NCBI GenBank assembly: GCA_021297975.1
Contig: JAJTHO010000014.1
Coordinates: 1-12,900, forward strand
DNA from: Alphaproteobacteria bacterium
GTDB taxonomy: Bacteria > Pseudomonadota > Alphaproteobacteria > JAJTHO01
DNA length: 12,900 bases
Direction: 5' to 3'
This document shows, one piece after another, positions 6,313-12,900 of this stretch. The notes beneath the pieces were generated by a model. The model saw only the letters and a list, made by a program, of their open reading frames with translations, ran no database searches and was not told the origin of the DNA. Every line of letters starts with the position of its first letter. Within the stretch, counting starts at the first letter, position 1. The position numbers were made by a program, and so were the translations under genes.

Positions 6313-6505
6313 TCATGCTTATTGAACGTCTACTTTACGGAGATTTTGTGGAGCAACGATGGGATTATTGATAAAGTCATGGGTGATAGTGTGTTGGCGA
6401 TGTTCGGAGTACCCTATAGGAGGCGCTGCATGAAGACCATCTGAGAGTCTATGGCCGCTGAATGGCGAGATGATGGATGAGTTGCGCGTGTATCAAGTTC
6501 AATAG
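6313..6505 (+). pseudogene. Frameshifted remnant of a class III adenylate/guanylate cyclase catalytic domain
   Basis: Read in the frame of 6313, the sequence gives LLNVYFTEILWSNDG followed by IIDKVMGDSVLAMFGVP, then a stop at 6442. This is the class III nucleotidyl cyclase core, whose usual form is LLN-x-YF ... G-x-(I/L)-(D/N)-K-(F)-(I/M)-GD-x-(V/I)-(M/L)-A-x-FG-x-P. The aspartate of the GD pair is the second metal-binding aspartate of the family. Later pieces continue in other frames: EALHEDHL from 6420 (the usual acidic-DH after FG-x-P), SMAAE near 6448, and EMMDELRVYQVQ from 6467 to a stop at 6503. Three frames are needed for some 60 codons, and no start codon or N-terminal half of the domain is present upstream (a stop lies at 6286). 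It is therefore a decayed fragment, not a gene. Confidence 0.7.
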
Positions 6506-6517
6506 CAAGGAAATTTT

Positions 6518-7252
6518 ATGCAAAGTAGCAAATATATCAAGGATGTTACGTACCAATCTATCCAAGATGATTGGCAGAAAAGCTACGCGATGCCGACTAA
6601 GGAAAGACTTAAGTTTTTCCGCACATTAGGCAATGATATTGTTATCGCAATTGGCAAGGAAAAAGCGCTTGAGCCTTTAGAATTTTATATTGGCGCGCTG
6701 AGGAATATTCTGCAACTCACGTTCGAAAATATTGATAGAACGGCGCTGCAAAAAGCTCTTACTAGCGCCTTAGCAAAGCAAAGCTTCTTATTATTTGGCA
6801 GAGAACCCGCTATTCAACAAAAATTGAGAAAAAATCTTAAAACGGAAAGTGGCTCATTCTTAATCGCTGATTGTTTAGATAAAGAAGGACTTATTGCGCT
6901 TGATGACGACGCATCCTGCAAGCTTATTAATGAAGGTGCGTTTTTGCGGGTGAATACTGGGGCAGATGGTGTTTTTAGCGTTACACTGTTGCTGGTCGAT
7001 GTGCCTGAACCTATTTTACCCAAGAAAGAAGCCCGTAAAATGGTTGGGGCATTCGATACGGCAGTTATCAGCGTTAGCACAGGAAAAATATATGTTTTCT
7101 CTGATGCGCCGTCTTGCTGTAGCCTCGATATTGAGGCAGGTAACTACAAAATATGCTCCTATTATGATGCGGCAGAGCGACTTTACGTTGTCTTAGCAAA
7201 AACCAACATGGCCGCGGAGAATGCCCTCAAAGTCCTCACGAACCCATTTTAA
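6518..7252 (+). CDS. Uncharacterised protein, 244 residues
   Basis: I do not recognise this protein. It is a credible gene: the ATG is preceded by AAGGA (6507-6511) at six bases, the frame runs 244 codons, and no better frame exists on either strand. The sequence shows no signal peptide, membrane segment or known motif, so a cytosolic protein is likely. Residues 1-110 look helical and charged (DDWQKSYAMPTKERLKFFRTLG, then a hydrophobic helix around EFYIGALRNILQLTFENI). Residues about 120-235 look beta-rich, with FSVTLLLVDVPEPIL, the run FDTAVISVSTGKIYVFSDA and the pattern IEAGNYKICSYYDAAERLYVVL. It is clearly more AT-rich than the flanking genes, and it lies directly downstream of the cyclase remnant, so acquisition by transfer is plausible. 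It is monocistronic as far as can be seen. Confidence 0.75.
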   Translation: MQSSKYIKDVTYQSIQDDWQKSYAMPTKERLKFFRTLGNDIVIAIGKEKALEPLEFYIGALRNILQLTFENIDRTALQKALTSALAKQSFLLFGREPAIQQKLRKNLKTESGSFLIADCLDKEGLIALDDDASCKLINEGAFLRVNTGADGVFSVTLLLVDVPEPILPKKEARKMVGAFDTAVISVSTGKIYVFSDAPSCCSLDIEAGNYKICSYYDAAERLYVVLAKTNMAAENALKVLTNPF

Positions 7253-7340
7253 GATTTATTTGTATCGGAGTTGCATTACGTTTATGTAGAGCGCCGCGGA
7301 AAAATTTAGCGCAGATTTGTATTGTCACAAGTCATACTAA

Positions 7341-7354
7341 ACGCCGCCTGGCGT
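7341..7354. promoter_or_regulatory. Short inverted repeat upstream of the RND gene
   Basis: ACGCC (7341-7345) and GGCGT (7350-7354) form a perfect five-base inverted repeat around GCCT, ten bases before the candidate -35 box of the efflux gene. It could be an operator half-site pair or a small hairpin. There is no following T tract, so it is not a typical terminator. Confidence 0.3.
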
Positions 7355-7363
7355 AATCCTGTC

Positions 7364-7391
7364 TTGATGGACGGCCTAATACTGCTATGAA
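7364..7391 (+). promoter_or_regulatory. Candidate sigma-70-type promoter of the RND efflux gene
   Basis: TTGATG (7364-7369) and TATGAA (7386-7391) are separated by 16 bases and would start transcription about 25 bases before the RND start codon. Each box matches four of six consensus bases. The 170-base gap between the preceding gene and the RND gene makes a separate promoter plausible. Confidence 0.4.
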
Positions 7392-7422
7392 GAGCTTTAT
7401 TTTATAAATTTCAGGCTATTCC

Positions 7423-10400
7423 ATGTCACAACTGCGTATTTCTGATTTTTTTATTGACCGCCCGATTTATGCCGCTGTGCTGTCGCTGTTTATCTTCCTC
7501 GCGGGTCTTATATCCCTGCCTTTACTGCCGATATCCGAATACCCGGAAGTGGTGCCGCCGTCGGTTGTGGTGAATGCCTCCTACCCCGGCGCAAACCCGG
7601 CAACCGTGGCGGAAACTGTCGCAACGCCGCTCGAAGAGCAAATCAACGGCGTTGAAAACATGCTGTATATGAACAGCCAGGCCGCGAGCGATGGCCGCCT
7701 GACGCTCACCGTCACTTTTAAAATTGGTACTGATCCCGATTTAGCGCAGCAGCTGGTGCAAAACCGTGTGGCGCAGGCAACCCCGCGCCTGCCTGAGGTT
7801 ACCCGCCAGCTGGGCGTTACCACCGTGAAAAGCTCACCGGATTTAACCATGGTTGTCCACCTTTTGAGCAAGGATGGCCGCTATGACATGCTGTATTTGC
7901 GTAACTATGCGTTGCTGAACGTAAAAGACCAGCTGGCGCGGCTGCAAGGCATTGGCCAGGTTAATTTGTTCGGCGCGGGCGATTATGCCATGCGGGTGTG
8001 GCTGAATCCGGCAAAAGCAGCAGAGCGCGGTTTGTCTGCCAGCGAAATTATCCAAGCTATCCGCAGCCAGAACGTGGACGCGGCGGCGGGCGGGATTGGT
8101 CTTAGCCCTGCGCCGTCAGATACGGTGCTGCAGCTCGCGATTCGCTCGGAAGGTCGCCTCAAAACCGTTGAGGATTTCGAAGCCTTGGTGGTGAAGCGCG
8201 ACCCGAAAACTGGGGCGCTCACAAGACTTGGCGATATTGCCCGGATAGAGCTGGGCGCATCGGAATACAGCCTCCGCTCGCTACTGGATAATAAAGACGC
8301 GGTGGCCATTCCCATTTTCCAGACGCCGGGCGCAAACGCCCTGAATATATCGGATAGCGTCCGCGAGACGATGGAACAGCTGAAGAAAAACTTCCCCGAA
8401 GGCATGGATTATCAGATTGTGTATGATCCAACCGTGTTTGTGCGCGATTCGATTAACGCGGTGATTGTCACGTTGATTGAGGCGATTGTGCTGGTGGTTT
8501 TGGTTGTGATCGTCTTTTTGCAAACATGGCGCGCCTCGATCATTCCGCTTTTAGCGGTGCCGATTTCGATCGTTGGCACGTTTGCAGTGATGCATCTTTT
8601 TGGCTTTTCTATCAACGCGCTATCGCTGTTTGGCCTCGTTCTCGCCATTGGGATTGTGGTGGATGATGCGATTGTGGTGGTTGAAAACGTTGAGCGGAAT
8701 ATTGAGCGGGGCTTAAGCGCACGCGAAGCAACCCACGTTGCCATGCGAGAGGTTTCCGGGCCCATTATCGCCATTGCGCTGACGCTTTGCGCCGTGTTTG
8801 TGCCGATTGCCTTTATCACCGGTCTTACCGGGCAGTTTTACAAGCAATTTGCCCTCACCATTGCGATTTCAACGGTTATTTCCGCGTTTAACTCGCTGAC
8901 ACTGTCGCCGGCGCTCGCTGCCCTACTGCTGCGCGGTCATGATGCGCCGAAAGACGCGCTCACCCGCGGGATGGATAAAATTTTCGGCGGCTTTTTCGCC
9001 CGTTTTAACCGCTTTTTCAACCGCAGTGCCGGGCAGTATGAGCGCGGCGTGGGGCGCTTGGAGCGCCGGCGCGGTATGGCCTTTGGCTTTTATGCGCTTT
9101 TACTTGGCCTCAGCTATCTGGTGTTCCAACAGGTTCCCAGCGGCTTTATCCCCAGCCAGGACAAGCAGTATCTCGTTGGTTTTGCGCAGCTTCCCGATGG
9201 GGCGAATCTTGACCGCACCGATGCCGTGATTCGCGCTATGTCGGATATTGCCCTCAAAGAACCTGGTGTCGAAAGCGCCGTGGCCTTTCCGGGATTGTCT
9301 ATCAATGGCTTTATCAGCAGCCCGTCGGCGGGGATTGTCTTTGTGACCCTCAAACCCTTCAGCGAGCGCAGCAGCGCGGCGCTATCTGGCGGCGCGATTG
9401 CCCAGAGCCTGCAGCAAAAATTTATGGGTATCGGCGATGCCTTTATCGCTATTTTCCCGCCCCCGCCGGTGATTGGCCTTGGCACAATCGGCGGTTTTAA
9501 ACTGCAAATCCAAGACCGCAGCAATCAGGGCGAAGTTGCCCTCAATGATGTGGTGCAGCAGGTGCAGTATAAAGCCTGGCAAACGCCGCAACTGGCCAAT
9601 GTGTTCAGCAGCTACCGGATTAATTCACCGCAATTAATGGCGGATGTTGATCGTGCGCGCGCCGTTCAAGTAGGCGTGCCGGTGGATGAGGTGTTCCGCA
9701 CGCTGCAGCTTTATTTCGGCTCCTTGTATATCAATGATTTCAACGCATTCGGGCGGACTTATCAAGTGATAGCACAAGCCGATGCACCGTTTCGCGATAA
9801 CCCGGCGGATATTTCCGCGCTGTATACCAAAAGCCTCGACGGGACGATGATACCGCTCTCTAGCCTTGTGACGCTGCGCGATACCTTCGGCGGGGAATCG
9901 GCGGCGCGGTATAATGCTTTCCGCGCAGCAGATATTAACGGCGGCGCAGCGCCGGGCTATTCCAGCGGCGAAGGCCAGGCGGCGATGGTGAAAATCCTCA
10001 ATGAAACACTGCCGCCCGGCTTTGCCTATGAGTGGACAGAGCTGACGTATCAGCAGATTTTGGCCGGGAACACGGCGCTGCTTGTGTTTCCGCTGTGCGT
10101 GCTGCTGGTGTTTATGGTGCTTGCGGCGCAGTATGAGTCGCTATTGTTGCCGCTGGTTGTGATTCTCACCGTGCCGCTGTGTATTTTATCGGCGCTGACC
10201 GGCGTGTGGATTTGGGGCGGGGATAACAATATTTTCACGCAAATCTCGCTGTTTGTGCTGGCGGGGCTGGCGTGTAAAAATGCCATTTTGATTGTGGAGT
10301 TTGCGCGCGAATTGGAAATGCAGGGCAAATCCGTGGTCGATGCGGCGCTAGAATCCTGCCGTTTGCGGCTTCGCCCGATTTTGATGACCTCGATTGCCTT

Positions 10401-10569
10401 TATTATGGGCGTTGTGCCGCTGGTGCTGGCATCGGGCGCGGGCGCAGAAATGCGCCAAGCGATGGGCGTTGCGGTGTTTTCGGGCATGATTGGCGTGACG
10501 GTATTCGGGCTTATTTTGACGCCAGTGTTTTATGTGGCGCTCAGGATGCTCTCAGGGCGGAAACTATAA
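7423..10569 (+). CDS. RND (HAE1 family) multidrug efflux transporter, inner-membrane subunit
   Basis: A proton-driven inner-membrane pump subunit of the AcrB/MexF type, 1048 residues, full length. The N-terminus MSQLRISDFFIDRPIYAAVL is the usual entry to TM1. TM2-TM6 lie at about 342-500, TM7 near 552-570, and TM8-TM12 from about 884 to the end, with two large periplasmic porter/docking loops between. Proton-relay residues are intact: Asp414-Asp415 in IGIVVDDAIVVVENVERN (TM4) and Lys952 in AGLACKNAILIVEFA (TM10). The loop after TM6 (HDAPKDALTRGMDKIFGGFF) and GGFKLQIQDRS resemble MexF/OqxB rather than AcrB. Substrates cannot be told from sequence. No periplasmic adaptor (MFP) or outer-membrane factor gene adjoins it, which is unusual. 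Translation starts at the ATG at 7423 with a weak AGG seven bases before. ilvB follows 57 bases later. Confidence 0.96.
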   Translation: MSQLRISDFFIDRPIYAAVLSLFIFLAGLISLPLLPISEYPEVVPPSVVVNASYPGANPATVAETVATPLEEQINGVENMLYMNSQAASDGRLTLTVTFKIGTDPDLAQQLVQNRVAQATPRLPEVTRQLGVTTVKSSPDLTMVVHLLSKDGRYDMLYLRNYALLNVKDQLARLQGIGQVNLFGAGDYAMRVWLNPAKAAERGLSASEIIQAIRSQNVDAAAGGIGLSPAPSDTVLQLAIRSEGRLKTVEDFEALVVKRDPKTGALTRLGDIARIELGASEYSLRSLLDNKDAVAIPIFQTPGANALNISDSVRETMEQLKKNFPEGMDYQIVYDPTVFVRDSINAVIVTLIEAIVLVVLVVIVFLQTWRASIIPLLAVPISIVGTFAVMHLFGFSINALSLFGLVLAIGIVVDDAIVVVENVERNIERGLSAREATHVAMREVSGPIIAIALTLCAVFVPIAFITGLTGQFYKQFALTIAISTVISAFNSLTLSPALAALLLRGHDAPKDALTRGMDKIFGGFFARFNRFFNRSAGQYERGVGRLERRRGMAFGFYALLLGLSYLVFQQVPSGFIPSQDKQYLVGFAQLPDGANLDRTDAVIRAMSDIALKEPGVESAVAFPGLSINGFISSPSAGIVFVTLKPFSERSSAALSGGAIAQSLQQKFMGIGDAFIAIFPPPPVIGLGTIGGFKLQIQDRSNQGEVALNDVVQQVQYKAWQTPQLANVFSSYRINSPQLMADVDRARAVQVGVPVDEVFRTLQLYFGSLYINDFNAFGRTYQVIAQADAPFRDNPADISALYTKSLDGTMIPLSSLVTLRDTFGGESAARYNAFRAADINGGAAPGYSSGEGQAAMVKILNETLPPGFAYEWTELTYQQILAGNTALLVFPLCVLLVFMVLAAQYESLLLPLVVILTVPLCILSALTGVWIWGGDNNIFTQISLFVLAGLACKNAILIVEFARELEMQGKSVVDAALESCRLRLRPILMTSIAFIMGVVPLVLASGAGAEMRQAMGVAVFSGMIGVTVFGLILTPVFYVALRMLSGRKL

Positions 10570-10626
10570 AATAATCCGCCACAACAGACGGTTGAAGAAC
10601 AACGAAAAGACTGCTATTGCTGGATA

Positions 10627-12411
10627 ATGTCTGCTTCTTCTTTGCCTTTTGCCCATAAAAATCAACTCACCGGCGCGGAAATCGTGCTGACCGCCCTTGC
10701 CGAACACGGCGTGGATACCATTTTTGGCTATCCCGGCGGCGCAGTGCTGCCTATCTACGATGCGCTGTTTCAGCAAGAGGCGCTGCACCATGTGCTGGTG
10801 CGCCATGAGCAGGGCGGCGCGCACGCGGCCGAGGGCTATGCCCGCTCATCCGGCAAGCTGGGCGTTGTGCTGGTTACATCGGGCCCGGGTGCAACAAATG
10901 CCGTTACGGGCTTAACCGATGCGCTGCTCGATTCCATCCCGGTTTTATGTCTCACTGGGCAAGTGCCGTCGCATCTTATCGGCACGGATGCCTTCCAAGA
11001 GGCCGATACCGTCGGGATTACCCGCAGCTGTACGAAACATAACTACCTCGTCAAAGACGTGAATGAGCTCGCCGCTGTGATGCACGAGGCCATTTACGTT
11101 GCAACCCATGGCCGCCCGGGGCCGGTTGTGGTGGATTTACCGAAAGATGTGCTCTTTGCCGCCGGAAAATATATAACCAAAGCCGATTGGCAGCCGCGCC
11201 GCTACTGGCCGCAAACAAAACCGAATGCGGGCTTGGTTGAGAAAATCGCCGATATGCTGGTGAACGCCGAGCGCCCGATTATTTATGGCGGCGGCGGCCT
11301 GATTAACAGCGGCGAGAGGGCAAGCCGCCTGCTTACTGAATTCACCACCCTGACCGGGATTCCCACCACCCTAACCCTGATGGGTCTTGGCGCTGTGCCG
11401 GCCTCGCACCCGAATTTTCTGGGGATGCTGGGGATGCATGGCACGTATGAAGCGAACCTTGCGATGCATGGCTGTGATGTGATGTTTAACGTTGGGGCGC
11501 GGTTTGATGATCGCGTCACCGGGCGGCTGAGCGCGTTTTCTCCCAATTCCCGTAAAATTCATGTGGATATAGACCCCAGCTCGATTAACAAAACCGTGAT
11601 GGTAGAACTCCCCGTTGTGGGCGATGCGGCAACGGTTTTAGAAAATCTTCTAGACTATTGGAAACGCAATAAACTTAAGCTGAATAAAGAAAAGCTGGAT
11701 GCCTGGTGGGGCGAGATAAACCGCTGGCGCGCCCGGCAGTGTCTGGCTTTTACCCAAGACCCAAACGGCGTTATAAAGCCGCAGTATGCCATCAAGCGGC
11801 TGTATGAGCTAACCAAGCACCGCGACACCTTTATCACCACCGAAGTCGGCCAGCATCAAATGTGGGCGGCGCAGTATTACGGCTTTGAAGCGCCGAATCG
11901 TTGGATGACGTCCGGCGGTCTGGGCACGATGGGGTATGGCCTGCCGGCGGCAATTGGGGTGCAGATGGCGCATCCGGATAAACTGGTTGTGGATATTGCC
12001 GGCGAAGCCTCGATTCAAATGAATATCCAAGAGCTGGCAACGGCGGTGCAATACCGTCTGCCGGTTAAGGTTTTTATTATCAATAACAAATGGATGGGCA
12101 TGGTGCGCCAATGGCAGGAATTGCTGCATGGCGGGCGCTATTCCCAGAGTTATTCCGAGGCCTTGCCCGATTTTGTCAAAGTGGCGGAAGCGTTTGGCGC
12201 GGTGGGTTTACGCGCGGAAAAAGTGTCTGAGGTTGACGGCATTATTGAGGAAATGGCGCGCATCAATCGCCCGGTTGTGGTGGATATGTGCGTGGATCAG
12301 CGGGAAAATTGCTTCCCAATGATTCCCAGCGGCGCCGGGCATCACGAGATGATTTTAGGCCCCGGTGAGGAGAAAAACGCGGTCAGTGCCGAAGGGATGG
12401 TAATGGTCTAG
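10627..12411 (+). CDS. ilvB: Acetolactate synthase, large (catalytic) subunit
   Basis: A thiamine-diphosphate enzyme condensing two pyruvates to 2-acetolactate, or pyruvate with 2-oxobutyrate to acetohydroxybutyrate, the first common step of branched-chain amino acid synthesis. The 594 residues contain the N-terminal pyrimidine-binding domain (about 13-180) with FGYPGGAVLPIYD and the catalytic Glu61 in RHEQGGAHAAEGYAR, the central FAD-binding-type domain (about 205-345), and the C-terminal pyrophosphate-binding domain. In that domain the GDG-type motif reads GEAS (459-462) and ends at NN (486-487); Glu replaces the usual metal-ligand Asp, a variant common in alphaproteobacteria. GQVPSHLIGTDAFQEAD fits the family. 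No ilvN regulatory subunit follows. The ribosome site before the ATG at 10627 is weak. Only 57 bases separate it from the RND gene, so read-through is possible. Confidence 0.95.
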   Translation: MSASSLPFAHKNQLTGAEIVLTALAEHGVDTIFGYPGGAVLPIYDALFQQEALHHVLVRHEQGGAHAAEGYARSSGKLGVVLVTSGPGATNAVTGLTDALLDSIPVLCLTGQVPSHLIGTDAFQEADTVGITRSCTKHNYLVKDVNELAAVMHEAIYVATHGRPGPVVVDLPKDVLFAAGKYITKADWQPRRYWPQTKPNAGLVEKIADMLVNAERPIIYGGGGLINSGERASRLLTEFTTLTGIPTTLTLMGLGAVPASHPNFLGMLGMHGTYEANLAMHGCDVMFNVGARFDDRVTGRLSAFSPNSRKIHVDIDPSSINKTVMVELPVVGDAATVLENLLDYWKRNKLKLNKEKLDAWWGEINRWRARQCLAFTQDPNGVIKPQYAIKRLYELTKHRDTFITTEVGQHQMWAAQYYGFEAPNRWMTSGGLGTMGYGLPAAIGVQMAHPDKLVVDIAGEASIQMNIQELATAVQYRLPVKVFIINNKWMGMVRQWQELLHGGRYSQSYSEALPDFVKVAEAFGAVGLRAEKVSEVDGIIEEMARINRPVVVDMCVDQRENCFPMIPSGAGHHEMILGPGEEKNAVSAEGMVMV

Positions 12412-12900
12412 CGCCACGGGGTTTTCGCGCCGCTCATGGCCTGCTGATACACATCAAAAAGCCCGGCAACAGAGGCCGCACGCGTGAACCCGTTTTCATA
12501 CGCCGCTTTTCCCGCTGTAACGAGTGCTGCCCGCAAGGCGGTATCATCGACAACCCGCCGCACGGCATCCCGCAATGCCGCCGCATCATCAATCGGGTGC
12601 AGCAGCCCGGTAACCCCGTCTGTTACATACGCCGCCGGGCCCGCCGCACGCGCCGCAACCAGCGGCTTACCAGCTGCCCACGCCTCAATAATCACCGTGC
12701 CAAACGGCTCAATCCGTGAGGGCAACACACACACATCACACGCCTGCAGCAGCGCTGCGCCGTCGCTGCGCCAGCCGAGGAAACGCACACGGCCTGTGAT
12801 GCCTAAGGCAGCAGCCTGCGCTTTCAGCGCCCCTTCGAGCGCCCCGTCTCCGGCAATCCAGAGATAACAATCCGGCAATTCGGCTAGCGCATTCAGCAGC
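12408..12900 (-). CDS. GT4-type glycosyltransferase, C-terminal part (5' end beyond window)
   Basis: The frame is open from the window edge to a TAG at 12408-12410, giving the last 163 residues of a GT-B fold glycosyltransferase, family GT4 by pattern. It begins LLNALAELPDCYLWIAGDGAL, the standard start of the nucleotide-sugar-binding domain, then GRVRFLGWRSD and the acidic E-x7-E motif EPFGTVIIE followed by AWAAGKPLVAARAAGP. GVTGLLHPIDDAAAL and a terminal helix complete the domain. These enzymes transfer sugars from nucleotide or lipid donors to lipopolysaccharide, capsule or glycolipid acceptors; neither donor nor acceptor can be told here. An internal TTG at 12878 is not the start, since homology continues upstream of it. 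Its stop codon overlaps that of ilvB in the palindrome CTAG. Confidence 0.88.
   Translation of the reverse strand, partial: LLNALAELPDCYLWIAGDGALEGALKAQAAALGITGRVRFLGWRSDGAALLQACDVCVLPSRIEPFGTVIIEAWAAGKPLVAARAAGPAAYVTDGVTGLLHPIDDAAALRDAVRRVVDDTALRAALVTAGKAAYENGFTRAASVAGLFDVYQQAMSGAKTPWR

Noticed and set aside
12004..12006. Glu460 in the ilvB cofactor motif as a disabling mutation
   Set aside because: GEAS in place of GDAS is, to my knowledge, widespread in alphaproteobacterial acetolactate synthases, and the rest of the motif is intact.
1..12900. CRISPR array, insertion sequence, prophage or integrated element at tRNA-Leu
   Set aside because: No spaced repeats, transposase or integrase frames, or duplicated tRNA 3' end were seen on either strand.

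Overview
The window looks like a chromosomal segment of an alphaproteobacterium of moderate GC, perhaps Rhodospirillales-like or a neighbouring deep lineage. The argument rests on gene content: an UPF0262 gene and a low-molecular-weight phosphatase-family gene sit behind hisD; MurA, IF-1 and acetolactate synthase have alphaproteobacterial-type sequences (for example GEAS in place of GDAS in the acetolactate synthase cofactor motif); and a Lon-substrate-binding-domain gene is followed directly by a Trm112-like gene. I cannot name a genus from sequence alone.

Layout. Positions 1-652 (+): the 3' part of a LON substrate-binding-domain protein, then a 56-codon Trm112/UPF0434 gene. Positions 649-4788 (-): a tightly overlapping five-gene cluster read murA, hisG (short form), hisD, UPF0262, LMW-PTP-like; every junction overlaps by 1 to 14 bases, so translational coupling is likely. 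It joins peptidoglycan precursor synthesis to the first and last steps of histidine synthesis. Positions 4918-5843 (+): tRNA-Leu(UAA), infA and maf, divergent from murA. Positions 5822-6220 (-): a lysine/alanine-rich histone H1-like protein whose C-terminus resembles an amphi-Trp domain; its end overlaps the end of maf. Positions 6221-7422: a more AT-rich stretch with a broken remnant of a class III nucleotidyl cyclase, one unrecognised 244-residue gene, and a leader holding a possible promoter. Positions 7423-12411 (+): a complete HAE1-type RND efflux transporter without an adjacent adaptor gene, then the acetolactate synthase large subunit without an adjacent small subunit. Positions 12408-12900 (-): the C-terminal part of a GT4-type glycosyltransferase, cut by the window end.

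Most of the window is ordinary housekeeping sequence. The part most likely to hold something undescribed is 5822-7252: the histone/amphi-Trp fusion, the decayed cyclase and the orphan AT-rich gene. I see no CRISPR array, insertion sequence, prophage or clear defence system.
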